Shown here: positions 23,067 to 32,700 of the stretch, piece after piece
Layout of the letters: every line of letters starts with the position of its first letter
Numbering within the stretch: the first letter of the stretch is position 1
Assembly: GCA_035479375.1 (NCBI GenBank)
Contig: DATIIT010000014.1
Coordinates: 1 to 64,000, forward strand
DNA length: 64,000 nt
DNA from: PMNU01 sp035479375
GTDB taxonomy: Bacteria; Patescibacteriota; Saccharimonadia; Saccharimonadales; UBA4665
Direction of reading: 5' to 3'
Notes under the pieces: model-generated
What the model saw: the letters and a program-made list of their open reading frames with translations, nothing else
Told to the model about the DNA's origin: nothing
The model's database searches: none
Program-made: the position numbers and the translations under genes

Positions 23067-24038
23067 ATGGCACGGTGTTATGTTGAGTTACGAAAAAGCG
23101 CTGCGCGCGGTACGGACAGTATCGCGGCCGATATGATGCGCCACCTGTATGCCCGGCAGCACCTCGGCAAAACTGTGGTCATTACCGACGCCAAGGTGCC
23201 TATCCTGAGCGCTTGCCGGAAGCAGTGGCTCAAGCTGGCGCGGGCTATACAGAAGCAGCGGGCCAGCACGCTCAACGCCGACAAAATCCTGAAATACACA
23301 CATATGATCACCCACATGCAGCATATGCACTTCTCTGCCAAGACGCCCATGGATAACCCCGGCGCCGACGTATACTTTTTGGAGCCGTCGCAGGTGGCGA
23401 TTATGCCGATCCATTGCTGGACAATTTACGTGCTGGCCGATGTGCCAACGGAGCTGGCCACCCAAATGCTGCGGCTGCTGCCCTCTGAGGCGTTGCTGGT
23501 TGACTACGACCAAACGGATGAGTGGGAGCGGCTGGGGCTGCGGCCCAAACGCCAGCTGGAAAGCCAGGTGGACGATGCTTGGGCGCGGGCCTGCGGCTTT
23601 TTAAAGAGTTACGACGTGGACATCGCGCTTGTCTCGCGTGACGACATCAGCGACATCGATGCCATGGACGATGCCCTGGATACCCTGCTGGGCGTCAGCC
23701 ACAAATTTTTGCAGGTGGCCAACGACTTCCAGCGCGCACTGGAGCTTGCCCGGCCAATGCGGCTGGGGCGCGACCAGCGGCGGCAGTACGACTCATTTAT
23801 CCTGCTTGCGCACCGGGTGCAGGCTTTGTCGCCGGGCGCGTTCTCGCAGCAATTTTTGGAAGTGTACAACGAGGACGACACTTTCTTCTTGTACGATGCC
23901 GCGCGCGGACGGTTTATTTTGCAGCGCCTGGCCCTGGCCGAGGCCTCTGCACAGCATCTGCGCGCTGGCCGCAAACGCCTGGCCCGGGCACTGCGCGAGG
24001 CCGCCGAACGGTATACTATGCGGCCGCCACCGCCGTAG
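23067..24038 (+). CDS. Hypothetical protein (323 aa)
   Basis: Start chosen at 23067 because AAGGAG lies 8 nt upstream; ATG 23031 lacks one. The protein is soluble, starts MARCYVELRKSAARGTDSI and is rich in Arg, Leu and Ala helices; notable stretches are THMITHMQHMHFSAKTPMD and a C-terminal basic helix (GRKRLARALREAAERY). No membrane segment, signal peptide or known catalytic motif. It follows radC by 78 nt. Its length and normal codon use make it a real gene, probably lineage-specific. Confidence 0.65.
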   Translation: MARCYVELRKSAARGTDSIAADMMRHLYARQHLGKTVVITDAKVPILSACRKQWLKLARAIQKQRASTLNADKILKYTHMITHMQHMHFSAKTPMDNPGADVYFLEPSQVAIMPIHCWTIYVLADVPTELATQMLRLLPSEALLVDYDQTDEWERLGLRPKRQLESQVDDAWARACGFLKSYDVDIALVSRDDISDIDAMDDALDTLLGVSHKFLQVANDFQRALELARPMRLGRDQRRQYDSFILLAHRVQALSPGAFSQQFLEVYNEDDTFFLYDAARGRFILQRLALAEASAQHLRAGRKRLARALREAAERYTMRPPPP

Positions 24039-24040
24039 GC

Positions 24041-24421
24041 CTAGGCCTGCTCGGCTTTGCCGTGGTGCCACCAATCGGCTATTTTTTGGGCGGTCTCTGG
24101 GTCGCATGTGAGGCGGACGCGGCGGTATGGGTACTCGCCGGGCTTGAGCTCGAGCAGCAAGACGCCGCTGCTCTGCATGCGTACATACCAAAACTCACGC
24201 TCCCCGGCCCGCACAAACTTGCCGGCCAAAAAACGGCCTGGCAGGTTCGAACCGGGAAAACGGAGGTAGCCGGCAAAATCTTGCATGGCGGGGCGTTCGG
24301 CCCGGTAATCGACACTCAGGATAGCGGAACGCGGGATAGTGAGGCCCGACTTCAGCGCCCACAGCCGCTCCATACCTTCCAACCTGATGATGAGCGCATC
24401 GTCTTGGGCTATATATTTCAT
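24041..24421 (-). CDS. PH-domain-like hypothetical protein (126 aa)
   Basis: A compact beta-rich protein with a pattern of short strands ending in a helix. The stretch LRFPGSNLPGRFLAGKFVRAG followed by REFWYVR resembles bacterial pleckstrin-homology-like proteins, in which it forms consecutive strands; this is a motif-level impression only. It begins 9 nt after the stop of the upstream PIF1-type helicase gene and is probably co-transcribed with it. The stop codon is 2 nt from the convergent gene. Confidence 0.6.
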   Translation of the reverse strand: MKYIAQDDALIIRLEGMERLWALKSGLTIPRSAILSVDYRAERPAMQDFAGYLRFPGSNLPGRFLAGKFVRAGEREFWYVRMQSSGVLLLELKPGEYPYRRVRLTCDPETAQKIADWWHHGKAEQA

Positions 24422-24430
24422 GAGCGTATA

Positions 24431-26053
24431 TTAGCGCTTGCCGGCGTGTTTGTCCGTGGGAAATGTCTCAGCTGGGTTATCTGGCGCGTCCGGGGTTTGG
24501 TGCTCTTGCACGATCTTGAGGATGTCTGCGCCGTAGTTTTCCACGCGCTTTGGGCCAAAGCCAGGCACGTTTTGCAGGGCTTTTTCGGTGGTGGGCTTTT
24601 GGGCGGCGACTGCCTCTAGCGCTTTGTTGTCGGCGATGACGTACGGCGGCACGGCCTTGCTTTGGGCGAGCGCGAAGCGCCACGTGCGCAAGGCCTCGAA
24701 CAACTCTGGGTCAACAGATGCGGCTGCGGCTTTTTGGGCGATGGCTGCCTCATGGGCGCCGCTGGCTTCGTCGGCTTGCCACTGCGCAATGGCGGCGGCG
24801 TGGTCCTCAAGCGCCTGCGCGCTGCGGGTGCGCAGCTCGGCATCGATCTGCTTGGCCATGGGGCTGACGCGCAACGCCATGCCGTTGAGCCCATCTAAAA
24901 TAAGGTGTTTGAGGCTGCGCACGCGGCTGAGTGCCACATAGCCCATGCCTTCTACAAACGCGCGGGAGAGGTCAATGCGAGCCGCGTCCAGCGTCATGCC
25001 CTGGCTTTTGTGCACGGTGATGGCCCAGGCCAGCCGCAGCGGCAGCTGCATGAGCTGGGCACGGCGCTTGTCGCCGTCCATGAGCTCCCAGGTTTCCGGG
25101 CGGACGGTGATGCGACGGCCGCTGAGCAGCTCCACCTCTGGCATATCGGTATTTTTTTCAAAACCCGTGACCACGCCGAGCGAGCCGTTGACGTACGAGC
25201 GGTCCTGCGCGTTTTTGATGCACATCACCTGCGCGCCTAATTTAAGGCGCAGCGTTTCCGGCGCCAGGCATGAGCGCTGCAGCTGCTCGACGTAGTTTTT
25301 GCCGCCGTGGGTGTCCATGTAGTATTCGTGGACGTCGCCCTCCAGGCTATCCAGCTGCTCTTCGTTAACGCTGTCGACGTCCACATTTACAGTAAGCAGG
25401 CGCGTCAGGGGCGTGAACGGGTCGGGCGTGGCCTGCTTGCGCGCATCCAATAATGCCAGCTGGTTGCGTGTGAGCACGCCGGCCCGGATGCCGTTCAAAA
25501 TTTGTGTATAGGCCTCGTCTTTACTCTGGCGGTATTGCTTTTCGAGGTAGCATACAGTGAACACATTTTTTTGCCAAGCCTCCGAAGAAATGACAAAACT
25601 TCCCTGCCGGCTATCGCGGCGGTTCACCGGTGGCAGCTGGAAAAAATCACCGCACAAAATGACTTGCATGCCGCCGAACGGCGTGGCGTCCTCGCGCACC
25701 AGGCGCAAAATTTCGTCTACCATGTCCAGGCGGAAATCGTGCAACATGCTGATTTCGTCTATGACCAGCACGTCCGCCTTGCGGATGATGTCTTGGCGGG
25801 AGGCGCCCAGCTTGGCGGCGGCGTAGGCGTCCATGGAATCGTGCACACCGATGCCCGACCACGCGTGGATGGTCGTACCATTGAGGTGCGTGGCCGCCAG
25901 CCCAGTGGTGGCAGTGACCGCCACGTGCAGCCCACGCTTTTTGGCACGCTTAATAAACTTGTTGAGCACATACGTCTTGCCTGTGCCGGCCGCGCCAGTG
26001 AGCAGTGCCGACTGCCCGGACTCTAGGATTGCGAGCGCCTCGTCTTGTGTCAT
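24431..26053 (-). CDS. PIF1-type SF1B DNA helicase with C-terminal HRDC-like domain
   Basis: 5'-3' DNA helicase likely acting in replication-fork or recombination intermediates. The 540 residues contain Walker A TGAAGTGKTYVLNKFI, Walker B VLVIDEISMLHDFRLD, motif III CGDFFQLPPV, a QYRQ motif, and the late motifs AWAITVHKSQGMTLD and GYVALSRVRSL typical of PIF1/RecD2 relatives. From about residue 440 a helical HRDC-like domain follows (LFEALRTWRFALAQS, PPYVIADNKAL, VPGFGPKRVENYG), a DNA-binding module known from RecQ and found in bacterial PIF1-like proteins. The C-terminal tail is short and polar. A TATACT lies about 17 nt before the ATG. Confidence 0.88.
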   Translation of the reverse strand: MTQDEALAILESGQSALLTGAAGTGKTYVLNKFIKRAKKRGLHVAVTATTGLAATHLNGTTIHAWSGIGVHDSMDAYAAAKLGASRQDIIRKADVLVIDEISMLHDFRLDMVDEILRLVREDATPFGGMQVILCGDFFQLPPVNRRDSRQGSFVISSEAWQKNVFTVCYLEKQYRQSKDEAYTQILNGIRAGVLTRNQLALLDARKQATPDPFTPLTRLLTVNVDVDSVNEEQLDSLEGDVHEYYMDTHGGKNYVEQLQRSCLAPETLRLKLGAQVMCIKNAQDRSYVNGSLGVVTGFEKNTDMPEVELLSGRRITVRPETWELMDGDKRRAQLMQLPLRLAWAITVHKSQGMTLDAARIDLSRAFVEGMGYVALSRVRSLKHLILDGLNGMALRVSPMAKQIDAELRTRSAQALEDHAAAIAQWQADEASGAHEAAIAQKAAAASVDPELFEALRTWRFALAQSKAVPPYVIADNKALEAVAAQKPTTEKALQNVPGFGPKRVENYGADILKIVQEHQTPDAPDNPAETFPTDKHAGKR

Positions 26054-26147
26054 AAGCCCACCCAGTATACCGCCCGCTGCTACCGCTTACTACTTTTGGA
26101 GAATATTACAACGGCGGCACCCTGGACGGCCAGTTTGGCACCAAATT

Positions 26148-26711
26148 TTAGGCGGCCGCATACAGTTGGTTTTGCAAGATGTAGCCAGCAACCGGCTCCA
26201 TGGCCTGGCGGTGCGCGCCCTGCCGGACGACAGATGAGGTGGCGTGCGGGTGCGGACTCTCTATAATAGTGAAGCGTGCGCCCGCGAGGCTCCGCAAAAG
26301 CGTGTCAGCCTGTGTGACAGTATCTGAGGCGCGCAGGCCAGCGACTAGCTCCATCTGAGCCAGTAATGCGGCGAGCCCAGGCCAGCGCGCAAGGCCGCGG
26401 AGGACGTCGGAACCGAGCAAGAGCGCCAGCTTGTCCTGGGGGAATGAGGCCTGCAGCTCCGGCAACGTCCGCGCCACTGTAAACTGGCGGCTGGTAGCGC
26501 GCAATACCGAGAGTTGCGGATGCGCGGCAACGGCCAACTCCAGCATGGCGGCCCGGTGCGCCAGCGCCGTGCATTGTTTCCCGCGCGGCCAGGGCTCGGG
26601 CACCAGCACAACGCGGTCGAGGCCGGCCGCTTGCAGAGCCTGCAGCGCGAAGGCGATGTGGCCCTCGTGCACTGGATCGAAGGTGCCCGGAAATATCCCG
26701 ACGCGCGCCAT
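26148..26711 (-). CDS. nadD: Nicotinate-nucleotide adenylyltransferase-like protein
   Basis: Adenylyltransferase of the HIGH-containing nucleotidyltransferase superfamily. The 187 residues start with GIFPGTFDPVHEGHI (GxFDPxHxGH motif) and have RGKQCTALAHRAAMLELAV, LLLGSDVLRGL and a weakened ISSTxIR equivalent, ATSSVVRQG, near the end. NadD (NaMN to NaAD, NAD synthesis) is the best guess from VPxxxPRxK-like features, but CoaD- or glycerol-phosphate-type specificity cannot be ruled out. It lies 1 nt downstream of the DUF1761 gene on the same strand. Confidence 0.75.
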   Translation of the reverse strand: MARVGIFPGTFDPVHEGHIAFALQALQAAGLDRVVLVPEPWPRGKQCTALAHRAAMLELAVAAHPQLSVLRATSRQFTVARTLPELQASFPQDKLALLLGSDVLRGLARWPGLAALLAQMELVAGLRASDTVTQADTLLRSLAGARFTIIESPHPHATSSVVRQGAHRQAMEPVAGYILQNQLYAAA

Positions 26712-26712
26712 A

Positions 26713-27132
26713 TTACGGCTTGAGCAGACCGATCACCGCGCCCATCACAATCAGCGACACTAAGCGGTTGCCGACAGCGATAGCCGTCAACTTCCAGGGC
26801 TTGCGCTCAAAGCTGTTGTGGATAATAACGGTGGTGGCGGAAATGCCCACCGCCAGCCAAAAGGCCACGTCCACGCTGTCCATAAAGAAAGAGTTGCCAT
26901 AAAACGAATGCGCAATAAAAGCCATCACCGCCAAGATGTAAGAAGTTAGTAAGGCAGACAGGGCCGTGGCCACCATTGGCCCGGCCATACCCTTTTTCAT
27001 TTTGGCTTGGTCGAGGCCGGCCAGCTTCATCCAGACAGTGCCGAACACGCCCCTGGAGTACCACACAAAGCCCACCACCATAGCAGCTACCACGGCCAAA
27101 ATAACGCCGATCCAGTTCACTTCTACACTCAT
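26713..27132 (-). CDS. DUF1761 family membrane protein
   Basis: 139 residues with four predicted membrane helices (GVILAVVAAMVVGFVWYS, ALLTSYILAVMAFIA, VAFWLAVGISATTVII, LVSLIVMGAVIGLL). The WYSRGVFGTVWMKLAG segment after helix 1 is the family hallmark. The biochemical role of DUF1761 proteins is unknown. It precedes nadD by 1 nt, so the two are likely co-transcribed. A terminator isolates it from the secreted gene upstream. Confidence 0.8.
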   Translation of the reverse strand: MSVEVNWIGVILAVVAAMVVGFVWYSRGVFGTVWMKLAGLDQAKMKKGMAGPMVATALSALLTSYILAVMAFIAHSFYGNSFFMDSVDVAFWLAVGISATTVIIHNSFERKPWKLTAIAVGNRLVSLIVMGAVIGLLKP

Positions 27133-27190
27133 CGCACCCTCCCAATTGGTTATGGTTGTAGTATGCGCCGGGCGGCGGCTGAGCGCAATT

Positions 27191-27221
27191 AAAAAATCCC
27201 GCCAGGTGTGCTGGCGGAATT
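27191..27221 (-). terminator. Intrinsic terminator
   Basis: On the minus strand ATTCCGCCAG pairs with CTGGCGGGAT around a 5-nt loop and runs into TTTTTT (27191-27196). It ends the small secreted-protein transcript. Confidence 0.85.
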
Positions 27222-27250
27222 ATCAGTTCGCGTGCGCTCGGATCCCTAAT

Positions 27251-27502
27251 TTATTGGAATAAATTGAGAATGATGTTTACTACGTTGTGCGAACCACTCT
27301 GGTGCACGTTGAGCTCGACATTGGTAGTATTATGGTCATTGCCATAACCCGAGCCATTTTGTGCAGGGTGGGCGCTTGTCTGGGCTGCTGCAATACCGGT
27401 GGTGCCGATAACTGCCGCCGCTGCCAGGGACGCGAATCCGAGCGTTAGCTTGTTAATGCCTTTGCGCTGCACACCAGCGGCATTGGCTCGTTTGAAAACC
27501 AT
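27251..27502 (-). CDS. Small secreted protein with a curlin-like motif (83 aa)
   Basis: A Sec-type signal peptide is evident: basic start (MVFKRANAAGVQRKG), hydrophobic core (LGFASLAAAAVIGTTGIAAA) and probable cleavage near residue 40. The mature part is only about 43 residues: an Asn/Gly/His-rich linker, then NVELNVHQSGSHNVVNIILN, which carries the QxGxxN spacing and flanking alternating hydrophobics of one curli (CsgA) repeat. The start has a strong AAAGGAGGG. It has its own promoter and terminator, so is expressed separately from the glycan operon beside it. Function unknown; adhesion or self-assembly is inference. Confidence 0.75.
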   Translation of the reverse strand: MVFKRANAAGVQRKGINKLTLGFASLAAAAVIGTTGIAAAQTSAHPAQNGSGYGNDHNTTNVELNVHQSGSHNVVNIILNLFQ

Positions 27503-27535
27503 TGGCTTTCCCTCCTTTAGTTAGCAAACTAGGTT

Positions 27536-27565
27536 AGTCTAGCACAAGCTTTTTTAGGCGCGCAA
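27536..27565 (-). promoter_or_regulatory. Promoter of the small secreted gene
   Basis: Minus strand TTGCGC (27560-27565), 18-nt spacer, TAGACT (27536-27541), within and just after the end of the preceding gene. Confidence 0.5.
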
Positions 27566-28096
27566 GTGAGGTATTTTACTGCGCCTATGTTTGGGGCGGC
27601 GTATGCGCGATTCCAGCATGGTTGAGGCAATGCCCACCACCAATAGTAAAAATGCGTAAGTTGCGAAGTTGCTGGCTAGGTCAACATTTTGGCGTACCAC
27701 CAGCAAGATAACTACGGTGAGCAACGCCAAAAAGGCCATGATGAAACTCACCCGGCTCGGGATATGGCGCGCCCATGCAACAATGCCGTACACCGCAATT
27801 GCCGCCATGCCCAGGGGCAATGACTGCACTACAAAGCTGGCGCTGAGGCATACCAAGATAGCACACGGGAAAAGCAGGCTTTGCCACCAACGCCGGCGGT
27901 GGCGGGGCTGCTGCGGTGCAGTGAAATCGAGGCGGCGCGGGGGCGGCGCCGTAGGGTGCGGCGCAGGGTTGGGTTGCTGCGGCTGCCTGGGGAGTGACCC
28001 CCTGGCGGCCTGCGGCGTAGCGGCCGGCCTGCGCAAGGTGTTTGGGCCGGGGCGGCCGGCAATCCCATCCACGCTCCGGCGTGGCTTACCGTGCAT
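27554..28096 (-). CDS. Membrane protein with Pro-rich cytoplasmic N-terminus (180 aa)
   Basis: The frame is open to 28351, but the ATG at 28096 overlaps the upstream stop by 11 nt and begins a sensible protein; the extension would be antisense-like shadow of the upstream gene. Residues 1-75 are Pro/Arg/Gln-rich, followed by three or four membrane helices (LLFPCAILVCLSASFVV, GMAAIAVYGIVAWA, FIMAFLALLTVVILLVV, TYAFLLLVVGIASTML) and a basic tail. Last gene of the glycan operon. No family recognised; it may regulate or anchor the complex. Confidence 0.65.
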   Translation of the reverse strand: MHGKPRRSVDGIAGRPGPNTLRRPAATPQAARGSLPRQPQQPNPAPHPTAPPPRRLDFTAPQQPRHRRRWWQSLLFPCAILVCLSASFVVQSLPLGMAAIAVYGIVAWARHIPSRVSFIMAFLALLTVVILLVVRQNVDLASNFATYAFLLLVVGIASTMLESRIRRPKHRRSKIPHLRA

Positions 28097-29741
28097 GGGG
28101 CACCCCCTTCCAGGAAAGGTTTTCGTACACGGCAATGCTGTGGCTGTCGAACACACGCCTGATGTGCGCCGCACTACTAAGGAAGGCATATTGTTGGAAG
28201 TCGTAGTCTTTTGCAAGCAATATGTAGCGGACGTTGTGGGCGGCAAGCTGGCCAGCCAGCATGTCGTGTGGACGCCCCGGCAGCACAAGCTTACCAATTT
28301 GGGTCGTCTCCTTCCCTGCTGGCGGCTGGATCGCGCCCAGCTCAGGGTCATTACTGGTTATGACTGGTTGCTGGAAGAATTTAGCCGCTGGCGTAGCAAT
28401 GATGCGCCCAGCAAACCCAAACCCCATGTACTGGTGCCACGGCAAAAACACCGACTGGAAGCCGCCTCGCTGACGGTTTAAGTAGGCGTTGGCCTGGAAC
28501 CACGCGGCCGGGTACTCCCGCGGGGTGAGCTGCCCAGCGAAGCCCCAATACATCGTGGGAGTAAAAAGTAGCACGGCAAGCGCTACCAACGCGGGCACCG
28601 CTGCCTGCCAAACCGCTGCGCGCTGACGGACCGCCCACGACTGCAGGCGGGCCGCGCCAAAGGCGGCGCACACGGCAAATACCAAGGCTACCACACCGGC
28701 AAACTTCTGCGGCTCGCGGTAGCCTACGTCGGTGAGTTGCGCACCGAATAAGCCAGCCGCTAGTACGGTGGCCAAAATAAGCGCCGCCGTCAGCCAGGCC
28801 GCCATCCACCGCTCCCGGAGCCACAGCACGGCTAGGCCGAGCGCCACCAGCGCCCACACGACGAGCCGCACCGTGCCCCAGCCCGGCAACTGCTGTTGGG
28901 GCAACTCATATAGGTAGTGCGCCTCTGCCCAAAAACCCTGCAGGCGCAGCACGGCTGCGATGCGCGCCAACAGCGTGTCGCCCACGGTGGCGAACGCTGC
29001 CGTATGCGCGGGCGTAAAGCCAGTGATGGCCGTGGCCGTAGCACCCTTGCCTGACAACAACGGGGCGAGCCAGTAGCAACTCAGCAGCGCAAATAGGCCG
29101 AGCGCCACGAAACTACGCCAGACGTATGCCCACAGCACCGGCGCCTGCCGCCGCTTTTGCCAGGCGGACGCCAGCATAACACAGGCTGCCAAAAGTACAA
29201 ATTCCCCGAGGGTGGGCAGCGAAACGATCCCCAATACCGCCATGGCGCACGCCACCTTAAGCATGGCGTTGCGGCCAGGGCGGGCGGCAAAATCCAGCAC
29301 CCACATAAGGGCGGACGGCAGCAGCGCATAGCCCATTAGCACACCGTACTGCCCGGCCATAAACCGGTCGTACGTAAATGGGTTGGCCGCATACAGCACG
29401 CCACCGGCGTACTGCACCCATCCCCATTGCAGCGTTTTTTCACTGGCCACTTGCTGCCGGAGGCGCTCCACCAGCCGGTGGGCGCCAATTGCCGAGACCA
29501 GCACAATGGCCACAAAAATTGCCTTTTCCAGCGCCTGCGCCGGCACAAAGCTGTTCAGGGCGTGCAGCGCCCATTGCCAGAGGTAATCACTCCCCACGGC
29601 CGCGGGCGCGGCGATGCGCGGCACGAACACCGCGTCCAGGGTCAGGATATATCCAGGGGCGAACAGCGGCGCCAAAACAATAAGGGCGAGCAAAAAATAT
29701 GGGGCATAGCGCTTGCCTGCTGGCGCCAGGGGGCCGCTCAT
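28086..29741 (-). CDS. Polytopic membrane protein, probable GT-C-type glycosyltransferase partner
   Basis: 551 residues with about eleven membrane helices and an extracytoplasmic C-terminal domain from about residue 400. The early PGYILTLDAVFVPR loop with its Asp and the AANPFTYDRFMAGQYGVLMGYALLP segment are like AftD-type or other GT-C lipid-linked sugar transferases, in which an acidic first loop is catalytic. It overlaps the 1254-residue gene by 4 nt (ATGA), a strong sign that the two work together. The exact sugar cannot be inferred. It could also be a non-catalytic scaffold. Confidence 0.65.
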   Translation of the reverse strand: MSGPLAPAGKRYAPYFLLALIVLAPLFAPGYILTLDAVFVPRIAAPAAVGSDYLWQWALHALNSFVPAQALEKAIFVAIVLVSAIGAHRLVERLRQQVASEKTLQWGWVQYAGGVLYAANPFTYDRFMAGQYGVLMGYALLPSALMWVLDFAARPGRNAMLKVACAMAVLGIVSLPTLGEFVLLAACVMLASAWQKRRQAPVLWAYVWRSFVALGLFALLSCYWLAPLLSGKGATATAITGFTPAHTAAFATVGDTLLARIAAVLRLQGFWAEAHYLYELPQQQLPGWGTVRLVVWALVALGLAVLWLRERWMAAWLTAALILATVLAAGLFGAQLTDVGYREPQKFAGVVALVFAVCAAFGAARLQSWAVRQRAAVWQAAVPALVALAVLLFTPTMYWGFAGQLTPREYPAAWFQANAYLNRQRGGFQSVFLPWHQYMGFGFAGRIIATPAAKFFQQPVITSNDPELGAIQPPAGKETTQIGKLVLPGRPHDMLAGQLAAHNVRYILLAKDYDFQQYAFLSSAAHIRRVFDSHSIAVYENLSWKGVPHAR

Positions 29742-32700
29742 GCCTGCCTCCCGCGGTAGGTCGGTGCGTCTTTGCGGCGCACTAGCACGAGGTATGCGCC
29801 GGCGCCCAGCACGGTGCCCCAGCTAATAACTGCGGCAATAGCAAACCAGCGCTGCGGCACAAACTCGGCGCGGAGCCGGATAGTGTAGGAGCCGTCGGCT
29901 GCCCGCGTGCAGGCAGGGCGTAACGCCGCGCCGCCCGCCGAGGCCATACACAATTTCACCGGGTCAACCAGCCAGCCGTTGATGCCGCCGCTGAGCGTGG
30001 TGTGTGTGATCCCCGTGGTGGTGGCTGGCGCCTTGGGCATCCAGCTGTTGCCCGCATCGGTACTCAGGCGCCACTGGGGATGATACGTCTCGCTCAAAGA
30101 CACAAAAAACGGCGTGCTGGCGTGTGAAACTTGCAGCGTCCGGACCGACTCAGATTGGGCCTTTTTTGTGTCCACGGCCGGCTGGGCCAGCTGGTGCTGC
30201 GGCTGCTCTACCACGAAAAAGCGGTCGGCGAAATCGGGCAGCTCGGTAAGCTGCACATTGTCATAATGCACGATATTTGTGGCACGGCCATTGCTTTCGA
30301 AGGCATACAGGTATATGGTCAGCGTGCTGGCATCGGCAGGTACGTGCACCACTGCCTGGGCCGTGTGCCAGCCCGGCCCGCTTGAAGTCAGCTGGGTGCG
30401 GTTGAGGGTGGCACCCGGGTTATCGAAGCTCGTGGTGTAGCCATACGTGTTAGTCGCTGTTGTCTTGTAGCTAAAGGTAAACAGGTAGTCTGTATTCTCG
30501 TGGACGTTTGCTGTAGCACGGACGCAGGCGTCGTGGCGGGTGGCGCTCAGCTGGAGCGACTGCTGCCCGTCGGCTTTGTCTTGCTTGTCTATGGACATGC
30601 CTATTTTGGGCAGGCTGTCGTAGGCATTGCAGTCGCTCACCTTAGACTGCCAGCTTCCCTTCTCAAATGAGGGGTTGGCGATGAGGTTTGTATAGTGATA
30701 GTTCGGATCCTGGAAAGCAAAGTTTTGTACCCCGGGCTGTAGCGTAGTTTGGGCGTAGCTGGCGGCCGGCGGTAGCGGCAGCTGCTTGAAGCTTTCTAGT
30801 TGGACTGCCGTGACGTTGTCATAACGGTTCACTGTGGGGGCGTGGCCATCACCCTCGAGTGCATATAAGAATAAGTGTGCCGTGCCGGCCCGCGGGCCGG
30901 TGTCCACCAGCTGTGTGGCGGTGTGCCAGCTGTGGTCAACGATAGCCCGGGAGCCCCTGGCGAGCGGCTCGCCCGTGGCGGCGTTGGGCGCTCCTGCAGC
31001 CGTAGGCGCGTTTGCCCCGGCAACTGCCGACAAGAAGAAGCTCGCCGTGGGCGCGCCATCGCTCTGGTAATCAAAGCTGAGCAAGTAGTGCGTGTTGGCG
31101 GCAAGCTTGACGTCGGTGGAGGTGCAGGCGTCATGGCGGGTGGCTCTCAGCTGCAACGAGGCTGTGCCGTCGGAAGCCTGCGTCGCGTCACGCTTCATGC
31201 CAAGCGCCGCGCTGCCGTCGTAGTTGTTGCAGTCGCCTACTTTTTCCTCCCACAAATTGTGTTCAAACGACGGATTACTGATGAGGTTTCCGCCCACACC
31301 GCGCAAAATTTCGATACTCTCCCCCGCCTTGCCGCTGCCCAGGCTGCCGCCTTGGCCGGCCTTTATGCGCGTGATGCTGCCGTGGAACGACACATACAGC
31401 GGCGTATTTTTGGCAATGGGCGCACTGCCCACCACCTGCTTTGCCGTGCTTTGGGCGGCAACCGCCTGCCCATTCAAAGACAGCGGCGGCGAGGCCTGTG
31501 CATACAATGTCACCGTGTCGTTGGTGGCCTGGTAGGAGACGTCCCGGTACGCCTGACTGGTATAGAGCGTGGCCGGGCTCTGCGTAGTGAGCGACTGGCT
31601 AAACGCGCCCTTTGCCTTGTCTAGGGCGGAGCTGTTGGCGGAAGCAAACAGTTGCGTCAGCTTTGTAGTGTACGCACCCAAAGATGGGTCGCTCACATAG
31701 TCAAAGGCGCGGCCAAGCTGGGCACGCGTAAATAGGCTGGCGTCACTGGCGCGCACCGTGGCGTCAGCATTAAATAGCTGGGCCTGGGCGGTGAGCCGCG
31801 GCAATGGGTCGGTAACCTCCAGTACGTGGGCGCCCAGGCGCTTCAGCCGTCCGGGGTTGTGCGCCATGAGCTTGTCCAAAAAATGCGGGTCGTTCTTAAT
31901 AAGGCCCAGGTCGTTGTTGTAAGTGGCGGCCGGCACATACAGGTTGTAATCAGACTGGTAGATGCTGGAAAAATCAAAGATATACTTAACGTTCCACGGC
32001 CGCAACACATCAATGTTATACGTTTGCAGCAGCTGGTTCTGCACACTGTCCTGGAATTGGTACGGCGCAATGGCGTTTTGTATAAAATCCTGCTTGGCAA
32101 ACGCCGAGAAGCTATCGTGGCCGCTATTCTGCAACGGCAGGCCGTCGGTGTTGTCGGTGGCGGCCGCGCCTTTCATTTCATATTTGTCAAAAAATGGGTA
32201 GGCCAGGATGCGGTACTGGCTGTGGTCGCTGTCTGCCACCTGCTTGAACGGGGCGAACGCGGCGCGGGCGGCGGCAAAATTGACCGGCTGGGCAAAGTAC
32301 TCAAACTTGACACCAACGATAAACAGCGAGCCGATGACCACCAACAGCAGCGCCCAGCGCCAGCGCGTCTGCTCCACGGCGCGGGCAATCAAGAGCAGCG
32401 CGGCCAGGACGATCACCGGCGCAAAGTGCCCTACCTCGCGGAGCATGGGGTAAAAAATGCTCAGCGGGTAGATGTTTACAACCTGGTACATGCCGGTGGC
32501 CAGGAACATCATGACCGCCAAGAACACCAGCAGCGCCAGGTCGAACTTTTCCCGGCGCTTGCCGCCGGTGCCCTGCCGGCCCAAGATCCAAAACAAAAAC
32601 ACGAATAGCATGGCGTTCCACAGCAACTCGTAAAACGCGTAAAAGCGGCTCAGGAGCGTGGCCTTGGAAAAACTAAACGTAAAGATGCTCAGGAAACTGC

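Noticed and set aside
28097..28351. Extension of the 27554 gene to 28351
   Set aside because: The added part is antisense-like shadow in another frame of the upstream membrane gene; the 28096 ATG gives a normal 11-nt operon overlap.
30829..32608. Several long plus-strand frames opposite the 1254-residue gene
   Set aside because: They are antisense shadows; the minus frame has domain structure, helices and internal duplication.
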